64,000 bases of DNA from Gluconobacter japonicus (GCF_002723975.1 NZ_BEWO01000007.1:100909-164908), one strand, 5' to 3'; numbered from the stretch's first letter, positions 8,784 to 18,430 are shown. The notes: generated from the letters alone by a model not told the origin. Numbers and translations: made by a program.

Positions 8784-9610
8784 TCCGTAGCCGCCGGGAG
8801 ACGCTCGGCGCCCATACGATGATCCGTGGAGACTGCACGACCGTTCTGCGGCGGATGCCGTCGCAGAGTGTCGATATTGTCGTCACATCCCCGCCGTATA
8901 ATCTGGGTATCGAGTACCGCACTTATCAGGACCAGTTGCCTGAAGATGCCTATCTGGACTGGATGGAAGACGTCTGTGCCAGCGTGAAGCGGATCATGAA
9001 GGATGATGGATCGTTCTTCCTGAATATCGCGGGCTCATCATCTCAGCCCTGGCTTCCGTTTGAACTGATGTCCCGGTTGCGGAAGCTGTTCGTGCTCCAG
9101 AACCATATCACCTGGATCAAGTCAATTTCGGTGGGTGAGATCACGTACGGGCATTTCAAGCCTTTGAATTCGCCGCGCTTCGTGAACCGGAACCATGAGC
9201 ACATCTTCCATCTGACCAAGAAGGGCGACGTGAAAGTGGCTCGGCTGGATGCGGGCGTCCCCTTTACGGACAAGAGCAATATCTCCCGTAGGCAGCACGA
9301 GATGGACCGGCGCTGTCGTGGCGATACGTGGTTTATTCCTTATGAAACAGTTCGGAGTCGTAAAGAAAAGTTCAGCCATCCGGGCACGTTTCCCATCGCG
9401 CTACCGGAAGCCTGTATCCGTCTGCATGGTCTGAAGCCTGGCGGTGTATTGCTTGACCCGTTTATGGGCGTGGGCACGAGCCTGATTGCCGCAGAACGCA
9501 AGGGGCTGTCGGGTATCGGGGTCGAGAAAGATACGCGTTACGTCAACATTGCACGCAAGCGTCTGCGGGCTGCCATTGGCACGCCGGAGGAAGACTGGGA
9601 GGACGAATGA
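8780..9610 (+). CDS. solitary beta-class DNA methyltransferase
   Basis: Site-specific DNA methyltransferase. The catalytic motif TSPPYN lies near residue 37, ahead of the AdoMet-binding motif DPFMGVGTS near residue 228; this order defines the beta class. The TSPPY form occurs in both N4-cytosine and N6-adenine enzymes, so the methylated base cannot be settled. No restriction endonuclease or specificity subunit lies nearby, so it is an orphan enzyme. The start overlaps mltA by 4 bases; an ATG at 8819 (MIRGDCTTVL) is an alternative. The recognition sequence is unknown. Confidence 0.9.
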   Translation: MIRSRRETLGAHTMIRGDCTTVLRRMPSQSVDIVVTSPPYNLGIEYRTYQDQLPEDAYLDWMEDVCASVKRIMKDDGSFFLNIAGSSSQPWLPFELMSRLRKLFVLQNHITWIKSISVGEITYGHFKPLNSPRFVNRNHEHIFHLTKKGDVKVARLDAGVPFTDKSNISRRQHEMDRRCRGDTWFIPYETVRSRKEKFSHPGTFPIALPEACIRLHGLKPGGVLLDPFMGVGTSLIAAERKGLSGIGVEKDTRYVNIARKRLRAAIGTPEEDWEDE

Positions 9611-9706
9611 TCGGTCAGACCTGTGTGTCTGACAGGATCAATCGTTTTGACTTCTTCTGTTACAGTCTCCAAATCTCACGATATCGTGACAGTGAGGAGA
9701 TTTGCG

Positions 9707-11167
9707 GTGCGTCGCAGCACACTTACCAAAGGAATTGCCGGTCTGGTGGCACTGGGCGTTGTCGCCTGGGGCGGTACAGTCACCTATCTTGAGCATTTCG
9801 ATCATGCTGGCGCGCCCAAGCTTCCAGCCAATAGCCCGACACGTCATGACCCTGTTGCCATGACGGCGTTTGCAGCTTTTCAGGAAGTGCGCTGTGATTA
9901 CTGTCACACGCGGAATGCCGATCTTCCGTTCTATTTCAAACTCCCGCTGGCCAATCAGATCATGAACCGGGATCTGGAACAGGGGCAGCGTCACTTTGAA
10001 TTTGCGCCGATCATCGAAGCGTTCCAGCAAGGCAAGCCGCCTTCCGTTGAACAGCTTTCGCGTATCGAAGAAGTCATTGTACAGAACCGGATGCCACCGG
10101 CCGCTTATCTCACGATGCATCCGCACGCTCACCTGAACGAGAAGCAGCGTGCGGATATTCTGAAATGGGTGCGTGACCAGCGCGAGCGTTATTATGCCAG
10201 CACGGATGTGGCGCCGCAGTTTCGTGGTGAAGTCATTCAGCCGATCCCGGAAACAATTGCCGTGGACTGGAAGAAGGCCGAACTGGGCCGTACCCTGTTC
10301 TTTGACAAGCAGCTTTCCGGCAACGGCCAGCTTAACTGTGCAAGCTGCCATGGTCTGGACAAGGGCGGCGTGGACAATCAGACGACTGCGACTGGCATCA
10401 ACGGCCAGACCGGCCCGATCAATGTGCCGACGGTTTATAACTCCGTCTTCAATATCGGGCAGTTCTGGAATGGTCGTGCCAAGGATCTGGCCGAGCAGGC
10501 TGCTGGCCCGGTCATGAACCCGCTGGAAATGGGGTCGCATGACTGGACTGCTGTGGCGGATCGCGTGCGGGCAGAGCCGGGTTATTCGGATCAGTTCACG
10601 GCTGTTTACGGGTCTGACGATGTTACCAAGAACACCGTGACCGATGCGATTGCCGAGTATGAAAAGACGCTGATTACGCCTGATAGCCGCTTTGACCTGT
10701 ACCTGAAAGGCAAGGCAGACGCGATTACGGCGCAGGAAAAGCGCGGCTATGAGCGCTTCAAGGCGATTGGCTGCTCAGGGTGCCATAGTGGTGTTGCGGT
10801 TGGTGGGGATGCCTACGAAATTCTGGGCCTGGAAGGGCCATATTTCGAAGACCGTCACAGCAAGCTGACGGCTGCGGATGATGGACGCTTCTCGTTCACC
10901 AACAATCCGTCTGATCGTGAACGCTTCAAGGTGCCGAACCTGCGGAACGTTGAACTGACCGGTCCTTGGTTCCATGACGGATCAGCAAAAACACTGGATG
11001 CTGCTGTGCGTGCCATGGCACGTTACGAAACGCCGGATCATGATATTACCGACCAGGATGTTGCAGACATCGTGGCGTTCCTGAAGACCCTGACGGGCAA
11101 GTATCAAGGGATTCCGCTCAAGGATGTTCCTGCTGATGCCCCGCTGCGGGCGGCGCAGGCGAACTGA
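9707..11167 (+). CDS. tri-haem cytochrome c peroxidase
   Basis: Periplasmic enzyme expected to reduce hydrogen peroxide using electrons from the respiratory chain. The GTG at 9707 is preferred because a GAGGAG ribosome binding site lies 7 bases upstream; the reading frame is open to 9623. A hydrophobic N-terminal helix could act as signal or anchor. Three CXXCH haem sites are visible: CDYCH (residue 63) in an extra N-terminal haem-binding domain, CASCH (211) and CSGCH (356) in the di-haem peroxidase core. This resembles the YhjA type rather than classical two-haem enzymes. A hairpin terminator follows. Confidence 0.92.
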   Translation: MRRSTLTKGIAGLVALGVVAWGGTVTYLEHFDHAGAPKLPANSPTRHDPVAMTAFAAFQEVRCDYCHTRNADLPFYFKLPLANQIMNRDLEQGQRHFEFAPIIEAFQQGKPPSVEQLSRIEEVIVQNRMPPAAYLTMHPHAHLNEKQRADILKWVRDQRERYYASTDVAPQFRGEVIQPIPETIAVDWKKAELGRTLFFDKQLSGNGQLNCASCHGLDKGGVDNQTTATGINGQTGPINVPTVYNSVFNIGQFWNGRAKDLAEQAAGPVMNPLEMGSHDWTAVADRVRAEPGYSDQFTAVYGSDDVTKNTVTDAIAEYEKTLITPDSRFDLYLKGKADAITAQEKRGYERFKAIGCSGCHSGVAVGGDAYEILGLEGPYFEDRHSKLTAADDGRFSFTNNPSDRERFKVPNLRNVELTGPWFHDGSAKTLDAAVRAMARYETPDHDITDQDVADIVAFLKTLTGKYQGIPLKDVPADAPLRAAQAN

Positions 11168-11181
11168 TTAGGTGTTGAGAG

Positions 11182-11215
11182 AAAACGGCCTCGGAGTGAT
11201 CCGGAGCCGTTTTTG
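11182..11215 (+). terminator. Rho-independent terminator after cytochrome c peroxidase
   Basis: Inverted repeat with arms AAACGGC and GCCGTTT, further pairing in the middle, and a closing T-run, starting 15 bases after the stop codon. It separates this gene from the convergent small gene. Confidence 0.7.
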
Positions 11216-11222
11216 ATTCTGG

Positions 11223-11429
11223 CTAGTCTTCGTTCAGTTTTCGATCTGCGGCACGGTCAATTTCATCCCGCTCTTCCGGTGTGAGAAGCCCCCGTTCTAA
11301 CTCCTGCGTAGCGCGGGCTTTCGCATTGCGTGCTCGTGCCTTGGTATCGACAGGATAGGCCCGTTTTTCAGGGAGCCCGAATTCATCGTCAGGTAGGCTG
11401 TCCCGTTCTTCTTTTGTGAGTTTGCTCAT
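11223..11429 (-). CDS. small conserved protein, DUF6582-like
   Basis: 68-residue, highly charged protein that starts MSKLTKEERDSLPDDEFG and contains the segment LPEKRAYPVDTKARARNAKAR. It resembles the small family annotated as DUF6582, in which this motif recurs and whose function is unknown. The start at 11429 is supported by a GGAGAC ribosome binding site; the frame opens further to 11450. It lies between the peroxidase gene and the distal end of the CRISPR array. Confidence 0.7.
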   Translation of the reverse strand: MSKLTKEERDSLPDDEFGLPEKRAYPVDTKARARNAKARATQELERGLLTPEERDEIDRAADRKLNED

Positions 11430-11504
11430 GGGATGTCTCCTTGTCTGCAAGGGTATGTGGGACGGGCAGTAAGGTTTGTGCAGGTATTACAGATCTGGTT
11501 CTGA

Positions 11505-11899
11505 CGCTTTATCCTCGCGTGTGCGGGGAACACCCAGCCAGGTGAAGCGTGTTCACGACAGTAGCCGGTTCATCCCCGCGTGTGCGGGGAACACCCCACT
11601 CAGAGAGAAACTTGTCCTTGATGCGGCGGTTCATCCCCGCATGTGCGGGGAACACGAGACCGCAGCCTGTTTGATATAGTTGGGTTCCGGTTCATCCCCG
11701 CATGTGCGGGGAACACCCCGAGTCTCATTATCAAGAGAAGTGAAACGCCGGTTCATCCCCGCATGTGCGGGGAACACAGTCAAACGTTACGCCTAAACTC
11801 GGCATTGTTCGGTTCATCCCCGCATGTGCGGGGAACACGTTTTCGGCCCAACAGGTAACGGTAAATCCGTCGGTTCATCCCCGCATGTGCGGGGAACAC
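11505..11899 (-). CRISPR. type I-E CRISPR array, 7 repeats and 6 spacers
   Basis: Seven 29-base repeats at 11505-11533, 11566-11594, 11627-11655, 11688-11716, 11749-11777, 11810-11838 and 11871-11899, separated by six spacers of exactly 32 bases. On the minus strand each repeat begins GTGTTCCCCGC, has a CCCCGC/GCGGGG stem and ends GATGAACCG, the classical type I-E form. Repeats 1 and 2 (lowest coordinates) read CGTG in the loop where the others read CATG. The repeat at 11505-11533 has three further changes and is the degenerate, leader-distal end. The leader and cas2 lie at the other end, so new spacers would be added near 11899. Confidence 0.98.
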
Positions 11900-11970
11900 T
11901 CTTGTGTGCAAGTTTATGATTAAGAAGGGAATTTTTCCACTTCAAAAAGCTACCGATTTTCAAAGGGTTT
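11900..11970 (-). promoter_or_regulatory. CRISPR leader with IHF-like site
   Basis: AT-rich stretch between the last cas2 codon and the first leader-proximal repeat. On the minus strand, bases 11921-11909 read AATCATAAACTTG, matching the IHF consensus WATCAANNNNTTR at 12 of 13 positions, and they lie 10-22 bases upstream of the first repeat. In E. coli IHF bends the leader at a similar distance to direct Cas1-Cas2 integration. No clear -10/-35 pair was identified. Confidence 0.6.
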
Positions 11971-13246
<1,276 letters not shown>

Positions 13247-13252
13247 GATGTC

Positions 13253-13972
13253 TTACCAGGCCCGCCGGATGAGCATCAGGCCGCAGCCGAAGCTCTTGGC
13301 TCGTCCGAGGCCATTGCGCAGGCTGGTCAGAAAAAGCTCAGGGTCTGTGACGGTCAGGATGCCTTCGAACTCCATGACGCCAAAGGTTGCAGGTTTCTGC
13401 TGAAGCGTTCGGGGGATGACAACGGTATCGTAGCTGTCCACCCGTGGAGGGACGGGAAGCGAGAAGCCTCTCTCCTGCGCCTGGCGTGTGAGCCATGCTG
13501 CGCCAGCGTCCTGAACAAGGGCGAGGCGGGCTTCGGCGCGCAGGGTTGATTTGCCACTTTCTGATGGTTGTTTGCCAGGAATATGGTGCAGCGCATCCAT
13601 GACAACATCATGTCGCTTGCCCCGCTTCTGACCGGGGAGAGCACGGCTGATGGTGGCGTTGGCACGGAGTCTGAACTCTAACTGATCGCCGGGGCGCAGA
13701 TTGGGTTCAAACGGTCGGGGTTCGTCGATTTCGAACAGGCCGTGTGGGTCTGCGGGTGGACGTTCGGACAGGATATAGAAGTTGCCCGGCTCCTCCTGTC
13801 TCCACAAAAAATCCCTGTTTCGCTCGGGGGTGTCTCCGAACAACGCCCAGATTAAGTGATGTCCGCTTTTGATCTGGGCGCTGGCGTCGTGTGGCAGGAG
13901 AAGGCTGGACAGGGCCGAAAGCGCCTGACTGTCCCGCCTCAGACGTGCCCGGGAGAGGTAGAGCGACATCAC
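13253..13972 (-). CDS. cas6e: type I-E pre-crRNA endonuclease Cas6e
   Basis: Cascade subunit that binds the repeat hairpin, cuts at its 3' base and stays on the crRNA. It starts MMSLYLSRARLRRD, the family-typical N-terminal strand, and has a glycine-rich C-terminal region, GLGRAKSFGCGLML, used in RNA binding. A histidine in the HHLIWALFGD segment is placed like the catalytic histidine of E. coli CasE. At 239 residues it is slightly longer than CasE. It overlaps cas5e by 4 bases. Confidence 0.95.
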   Translation of the reverse strand: MMSLYLSRARLRRDSQALSALSSLLLPHDASAQIKSGHHLIWALFGDTPERNRDFLWRQEEPGNFYILSERPPADPHGLFEIDEPRPFEPNLRPGDQLEFRLRANATISRALPGQKRGKRHDVVMDALHHIPGKQPSESGKSTLRAEARLALVQDAGAAWLTRQAQERGFSLPVPPRVDSYDTVVIPRTLQQKPATFGVMEFEGILTVTDPELFLTSLRNGLGRAKSFGCGLMLIRRAW

Positions 13973-14829
13973 AGAACCGGTACCGTCATGACGGCCTCCT
14001 CTCTCAGGTCAAACTGCCAGCGGGTTCGGGAGCGTGGCTGGTCTCTGCGGAAGACGGTCTGGACGGTGTCATCAGGCGCGCCATGGGTTTCGGCATCCTG
14101 TTGATCCATGACGATCATGTGCCGCATTGTGTGTTCGGGGTTCTGGTCCGGCGTGGTTGCAAGGCGATCCCACTCAGCCCAGTGCCTGCGGTTCGGAGCC
14201 GTTCGGGCCAGTGCATGACGCAGGGTTGTGCTTTCCTGAGGCGCTGTTGGGGAAGAAGATGAACGTCCGATCGACACTCTGCTTTCAGGGCCATGCCGAT
14301 AGCGGTCGCGCAGTGCGGAAACGGCAGTGTCATGGCTCTGGAGGTCAGGAGCCAGGGGCAGACCAAGCGGGCAGGATTTGCGCCCCAGATATGGTGTGAA
14401 AGCCGGTTCATGCATGGCCTGTGCCAGAGTTTCCAAAGACCATGGGGGTGTTTCGCTGCGTTGCCACAGGGCGCCGAGATGCCAGCTTCCGGCCCTGTAG
14501 TCCCGTCGGGAGAGCGTTGTATTCAGGTCTGAGACCGCAAGTTCCTGAGCGCGGGTGTAAAAGCGCGTATTCCGCTGGGCGGATGGCATCTGGGCCGTGT
14601 GGAAGTCCGTCAGCAACTGGCCGGGAGCGTGGCAGAGAAGCGCCAGACCGTAATCGCGCGCCAGATCGTCCTGGCGGAGGTCTTCCCGCGTCAGGCCCAG
14701 GCAGGCGGCGACCAGTCCCAGAACAGCCGAGCGAGCCGGGCGATCAAACCCGTCCCGCCGTTCCCCGACTGCCACGCCGCCAAAGGCTGAGAGCGGCGCA
14801 ACGAGGGCGAAGGTCAGATAGCGTGGCAT
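13969..14829 (-). CDS. cas5e: type I-E Cascade subunit Cas5e
   Basis: Cascade subunit that caps the 5' handle of the crRNA. It begins MPRYLTFALVAPLSAFGGVAVGERR, matching the Cas5 opening strand and the glycine loop, and has the family segment PSRSAVLGLVAACLG as a local variant (RPARSAVLGL). Length 286 exceeds E. coli CasD (224); the extra residues lie in a polar, serine-rich region near residues 190-230. The cas7e stop lies 5 bases upstream. Confidence 0.94.
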   Translation of the reverse strand: MPRYLTFALVAPLSAFGGVAVGERRDGFDRPARSAVLGLVAACLGLTREDLRQDDLARDYGLALLCHAPGQLLTDFHTAQMPSAQRNTRFYTRAQELAVSDLNTTLSRRDYRAGSWHLGALWQRSETPPWSLETLAQAMHEPAFTPYLGRKSCPLGLPLAPDLQSHDTAVSALRDRYRHGPESRVSIGRSSSSPTAPQESTTLRHALARTAPNRRHWAEWDRLATTPDQNPEHTMRHMIVMDQQDAETHGAPDDTVQTVFRRDQPRSRTRWQFDLREEAVMTVPVL

Positions 14830-14834
14830 GAAAG

Positions 14835-15884
14835 TCAGGCCTTCTGCGCGAAGGTGACGATCTCTTCCAGTGTTCCATCGCCGCCCAGTACCAGCTCAGC
14901 CTGTGCGTCAGAACCGGGGCCGTAAGCCTTGTTGAGTTGATCCCGGAAAGTTTTGAGTTGGGCGATGGAAGCGCCCACGATGTCTGTGCCGGTGACTGGC
15001 TGGGCGAAGGCCCCAGCCAGTGTGCGCGGCTGCTGGTTGCCTTTTTCAGCCAGAATGTAATGGGCGCGGGCATGGGCGGCGAAGCTGTTCTGTTTGCCGC
15101 TGGGGGCGACGGTTGCGGCTGCTCGTGTCAGAGCGCCGAGCGTGGCGGCGGCGAGTGTGCCATCGTCTTCTTCGCCAAGATTGGTCTTCAGAAGATCCCT
15201 GTTGATGCACAGATACAGGTAGAACACACCTGACCCGAACCCGGCTTCACCCAGAAAGCCTGCGCCTGCATCTTCGGAGGACGTCTTCAGATCATCAACG
15301 GCGGTATAGTAGTCGTCTTCAATGGAGACTTTGTGCGTTGTGATGGCGTGAGCCACCTGCGCTGCGGCTTCGCGATTGAAGGAAGGATTGTCTGCCAGCA
15401 TACGCCCGAAGAGGGCGATGTCTGCGGCGGTATCAGCCCGCAGGAGCACGGAGGCTGCTTCTTTCTTTGGGTCGATCTTTTCACCACCCGCCATGCGATC
15501 TGCCAGTTCCAGAGCGGCTGCCTTCTCACGAGGGGAAATGAAGGCAAGCTGTTCGATCGCGGTTGAAGTTTCTTCCTTTTTGAGTTTGCCGAAGATACTT
15601 GCGACTTCACGGGCAATCTTGGTGGCTTTTTTAGTGTCCTGACCTGCTGCAATCAGATGATCCAGAATGTCCTGTCCCATGCGCTGGGTGCGCTTGCCAA
15701 GATGGTGTTCAAGCGTTGCTTCAAAGGCTTCAGAAGTCCGCCATGCACGCTTGAGGGCTTGTGAAGACAGTCGAAGCCTGTTGGCTCCCCCGACCATGGC
15801 CGTCTTGGGGCGGCCCAGATCATCCCGGTTCAGGTTGGACGGGGGGAAGAACGTCAGAAGGTGAAGCTGAAGAAAACGGCTCAT
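14835..15884 (-). CDS. cas7e: type I-E Cascade backbone subunit Cas7e (CasC)
   Basis: Six copies form the helical backbone of Cascade along the spacer. The N-terminus reads FLQLHLLTFFPPSNLNRDDLGRPK, the typical Cas7e opening, followed by RLSSQALKRAWRTS. The thumb-region and C-terminal segments LAGAFAQPV and FYLYLCIN also fit. Length 349 is close to E. coli CasC (363). It is separated from cse2 by 11 bases and from cas5e by 5. Confidence 0.96.
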   Translation of the reverse strand: MSRFLQLHLLTFFPPSNLNRDDLGRPKTAMVGGANRLRLSSQALKRAWRTSEAFEATLEHHLGKRTQRMGQDILDHLIAAGQDTKKATKIAREVASIFGKLKKEETSTAIEQLAFISPREKAAALELADRMAGGEKIDPKKEAASVLLRADTAADIALFGRMLADNPSFNREAAAQVAHAITTHKVSIEDDYYTAVDDLKTSSEDAGAGFLGEAGFGSGVFYLYLCINRDLLKTNLGEEDDGTLAAATLGALTRAAATVAPSGKQNSFAAHARAHYILAEKGNQQPRTLAGAFAQPVTGTDIVGASIAQLKTFRDQLNKAYGPGSDAQAELVLGGDGTLEEIVTFAQKA

Positions 15885-15895
15885 GGGAAATGTCC

Positions 15896-16504
15896 TTATC
15901 GGGCGTCGGCGGGAAGGGCGGAGAGGGGATTCTGAGAGCCAATGCCCCAGTAGTCATGCACCCAGCGGGTGCGGATACGGTCTGCGGCGGCATCTTCTGC
16001 CGGCCAGCGAAGAAGGGAGTGTGCCAGATCGCGGATGTTGAGCGGTGCGTTGGCCAGGCGCACAAGGCGGCGGAAAGCTGTCAGACACTCTTCTGGATCG
16101 CGGGTTTCCAGCAGCTTTTCCAATCGATTGGGTTTGAATCTTGCGGAGGTTGCCACTTCATTCGGGGAGCCGCCGAAGTCTGTTGGTCCGACTTCCCGGG
16201 CAACGGCATTTCGAAAAGCCTTTTGGCCGTCCGGTGCTTTTGGCGTGGGTGTTTCTGTCCGAACATGCGCGAGCACGCCCATCGTGAGAGCCAGCGCGGG
16301 CAACTCCTCGGGGGACGGAGCGGTTGGGAACTGACGCACCAGAGAGGCGAACGCGGGTTCCATCATGATATCCCAGACAGAGCCGCATCGCCGCAGGCGC
16401 GCGCTAACGGCGCGCCGACCACCCGTTTGAAGATCAGGATTGGTCGGATACAGGTCTCGCCACCATGTCACGAAGGTTTCGGTTGTTTCCTTATCAAGAC
16501 GCAT
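15896..16504 (-). CDS. cse2: type I-E Cascade small subunit Cse2 (CasB)
   Basis: Two copies normally form the belly of Cascade and stabilise the R-loop. The protein starts MRLDKETTETFVTWWRDL, has RRAVSARLRRCGS as the arginine-rich helix, and ends with LAHSLLRWPAEDAA. Length 202 is normal. It overlaps cse1 by 11 bases, indicating translational coupling. Confidence 0.94.
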   Translation of the reverse strand: MRLDKETTETFVTWWRDLYPTNPDLQTGGRRAVSARLRRCGSVWDIMMEPAFASLVRQFPTAPSPEELPALALTMGVLAHVRTETPTPKAPDGQKAFRNAVAREVGPTDFGGSPNEVATSARFKPNRLEKLLETRDPEECLTAFRRLVRLANAPLNIRDLAHSLLRWPAEDAAADRIRTRWVHDYWGIGSQNPLSALPADAR

Positions 16505-18122
16505 GGTTTGTCCCGTTCTTTTTGGGGGCTTTGGGCGGAAGCGGCTGCTTCAGGAACTCGAAAAGCTGCTTCCCGTCTTTGGAGTGTCCGTACAGGGTGC
16601 TGATGAGCCAGCGACGGCCGTTCCCAATCTGAATACATTCCTGAATGTCCGTATCCGGCGTAGCGGGAGCGTATTCGTCAAACAGATCCAGCGCGACACG
16701 ACGGAGATCTGCCAACCAGTCATGGCAGGTCTGGTCCTGTGCCGCTGTCGGGTTCTGGCTGTATTGGGTCAGATGCTCGAAAAATGCTGGTTCCGTGCGG
16801 TTCCAGAACTCTTCGCGCAGGCAGGTGAAAAGAGACGCATCCAATTTGACCGTCGCTCCTGCCGAGAACAGAGCAGCGCGTACGGTTGAGCGAAGGGTAT
16901 CGGCCACGAGGGTGGAGGCCTGAACAAGCCTGCGTGCCATGTCGTCAACGAGGAGTTGGTCTTCAGGCGTGGCGGCCCGGGGGAGAGGAAAATGGCTTTC
17001 GGCAAAGCTGCGGAGCTTCATGTTGTCGAAATCTGCGCCGCCCGCGAAAAAGCGATCCATCGGGCGGGGAGTGTCGCCATCGTCCAGATCTGGCTGGCGG
17101 TCATTGATCCAGGTGCGGATGGCTGGCGCTTCAAAAGATGTTTCTGTCGGGACCACTAATCCAAGCCAGTGCCGGTACCGAATGCCGCCCGGTTGCGGAT
17201 GCTGGAACAGGAGTTCCTTGTCCTTCCCCGGACGGTAGGTTGGCGTCAGGGGGTGACGGGGCGCCCAGTAGTTGTAGTTGGCGCCATAAGGGCGCTGACA
17301 CCACCCTGTTGCCTGAACGTCGTCCGGCTCATCCGTGATGTCACACCGGGCATTGGGTTGCTCTTCAAAATTGAACCGGATCCGACGTGGCATTCCCCAC
17401 CAGGCCTGTAAGGGGTGCGCATTCAGGTCTGGAAGGATTTCAAGGTTTTTCTCTGAGGTCAGCGTTGGGACCAGCCAAGGGAAAACTTTGGGCAGATCTG
17501 CTTCGCTGGGTGGAGTGCCCAGTGGCACGTTGGCCCAGCACCGATGCCAAAGCGCGTCATGGTCGGATGGGGTTACGAATGTGATAAGGGGGCCTCCTCC
17601 GCGAAGGCCGGTCCGGTTTCCTTTGCCGCCTGAGGGGGCCCAGGACTGCATGGTGTAGAGCGCTATGGCTGCTGCTGGACGCCCCATGCGCTGCACGCGG
17701 TTTCTATGGTTGAGAAGATCCATGTTCTTCTTGATCGTCTGCTCGCCGGGGGCTTCGAACAGAAGGCGCTCAATGGGTTCGCTACCATTTGAGAGGGGCT
17801 CGAAATCCTGGAGGAAACGGGGGCCAGAACCATCCAGATTGAAGGCTTTCCGCATAGGCTCAAATGCGGCTTCCAAGTCCTCCGGTGTGGGAGGGGTGCG
17901 CCAGAGAGTACGCCATTTCCGTTCAGTGGCGGGCGGGAAAGCCGTTGCCAATAGCCCGATCAGGAATTCGATACTGGCAATCTGGAAGTCAACGCGGGGC
18001 CAATCGAAGTCAACAACTGGATCGGTCTCAATATTTTCGACAATCTGGGAAGGACGGATAATCTCCGTCTTTTCGGATCTTCGTCGGATTGGAATCCAGG
18101 ATGTTTTTATCAAATCAAACAT
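16494..18122 (-). CDS. cse1: type I-E Cascade large subunit Cse1 (CasA/Cas8e)
   Basis: Recognises the PAM, opens the target duplex and recruits Cas3. At 542 residues it is slightly longer than E. coli CasA (502). It begins MFDLIKTSWIPIRRRSEK and contains family segments FPPATERKW, GPRFLQDF and WGMPRRIRF. Its ATG directly follows the TAA of the small membrane protein gene, reading TAAATG, so it is almost certainly translated from the same message. Confidence 0.95.
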   Translation of the reverse strand: MFDLIKTSWIPIRRRSEKTEIIRPSQIVENIETDPVVDFDWPRVDFQIASIEFLIGLLATAFPPATERKWRTLWRTPPTPEDLEAAFEPMRKAFNLDGSGPRFLQDFEPLSNGSEPIERLLFEAPGEQTIKKNMDLLNHRNRVQRMGRPAAAIALYTMQSWAPSGGKGNRTGLRGGGPLITFVTPSDHDALWHRCWANVPLGTPPSEADLPKVFPWLVPTLTSEKNLEILPDLNAHPLQAWWGMPRRIRFNFEEQPNARCDITDEPDDVQATGWCQRPYGANYNYWAPRHPLTPTYRPGKDKELLFQHPQPGGIRYRHWLGLVVPTETSFEAPAIRTWINDRQPDLDDGDTPRPMDRFFAGGADFDNMKLRSFAESHFPLPRAATPEDQLLVDDMARRLVQASTLVADTLRSTVRAALFSAGATVKLDASLFTCLREEFWNRTEPAFFEHLTQYSQNPTAAQDQTCHDWLADLRRVALDLFDEYAPATPDTDIQECIQIGNGRRWLISTLYGHSKDGKQLFEFLKQPLPPKAPKKNGTNHAS

Positions 18123-18368
18123 TTATGAAATTCCGTGAGTATGAAAAATTACGGAGATATTCGCGCTTATTTTGATAGTAGAAACATATGCTTCCAAAGC
18201 ATGGAAGGTCAGAAAGAGAATACTGATTGGGATTAGGATATAAAGCAAATGGAAGAGAGAATATTTTTGCGAAACAGGGGGTAAAGGCGTTAAGCTGGAT
18301 AGCGGCTTCCTTCCTGATCTTTCCTCTTGAAGGATGTGATGGAAGGTCGTTTCAGATGCGGGGTGCAT
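18123..18368 (-). CDS. small single-helix membrane protein heading the cse1 operon
   Basis: 81-residue frame starting at the ATG at 18368, with an AAGGAG ribosome binding site 5 bases upstream, better than the sites of most neighbours. The N-terminal half is polar; a strongly hydrophobic helix spans about residues 38-60 (LLYILIPISILFLTF). The tail is rich in serine, isoleucine and histidine. Codons are AT-richer than in the cas genes. The stop codon abuts the cse1 ATG. An upstream TTG (18455) would add 29 residues but lacks a ribosome binding site. It matches no Cas family I know. Size and topology would fit a membrane-acting toxin or a regulatory leader protein, but that is inference. Confidence 0.6.
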   Translation of the reverse strand: MHPASETTFHHILQEERSGRKPLSSLTPLPPVSQKYSLFHLLYILIPISILFLTFHALEAYVSTIKISANISVIFHTHGIS

Positions 18369-18390
18369 AAAATCTCCTTGTGTTTGCGGG

Positions 18391-18430
18391 GGTGGTTCAG
18401 CGTAGAGGCTGAAATCAAAGCTGAGCCACC
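18391..18430 (-). promoter_or_regulatory. leader hairpin upstream of the small membrane protein
   Basis: Inverted repeat with 11-base arms, GGTGGTTCAGC (18391-18401) and GCTGAGCCACC (18420-18430), pairing at 10 of 11 positions. A shorter stem, TTCAGC with GCTGAA, competes for one arm. The structure ends about 12 bases from the AAGGAG site of the small gene, so it could affect translation or serve as an operator. Confidence 0.5.
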
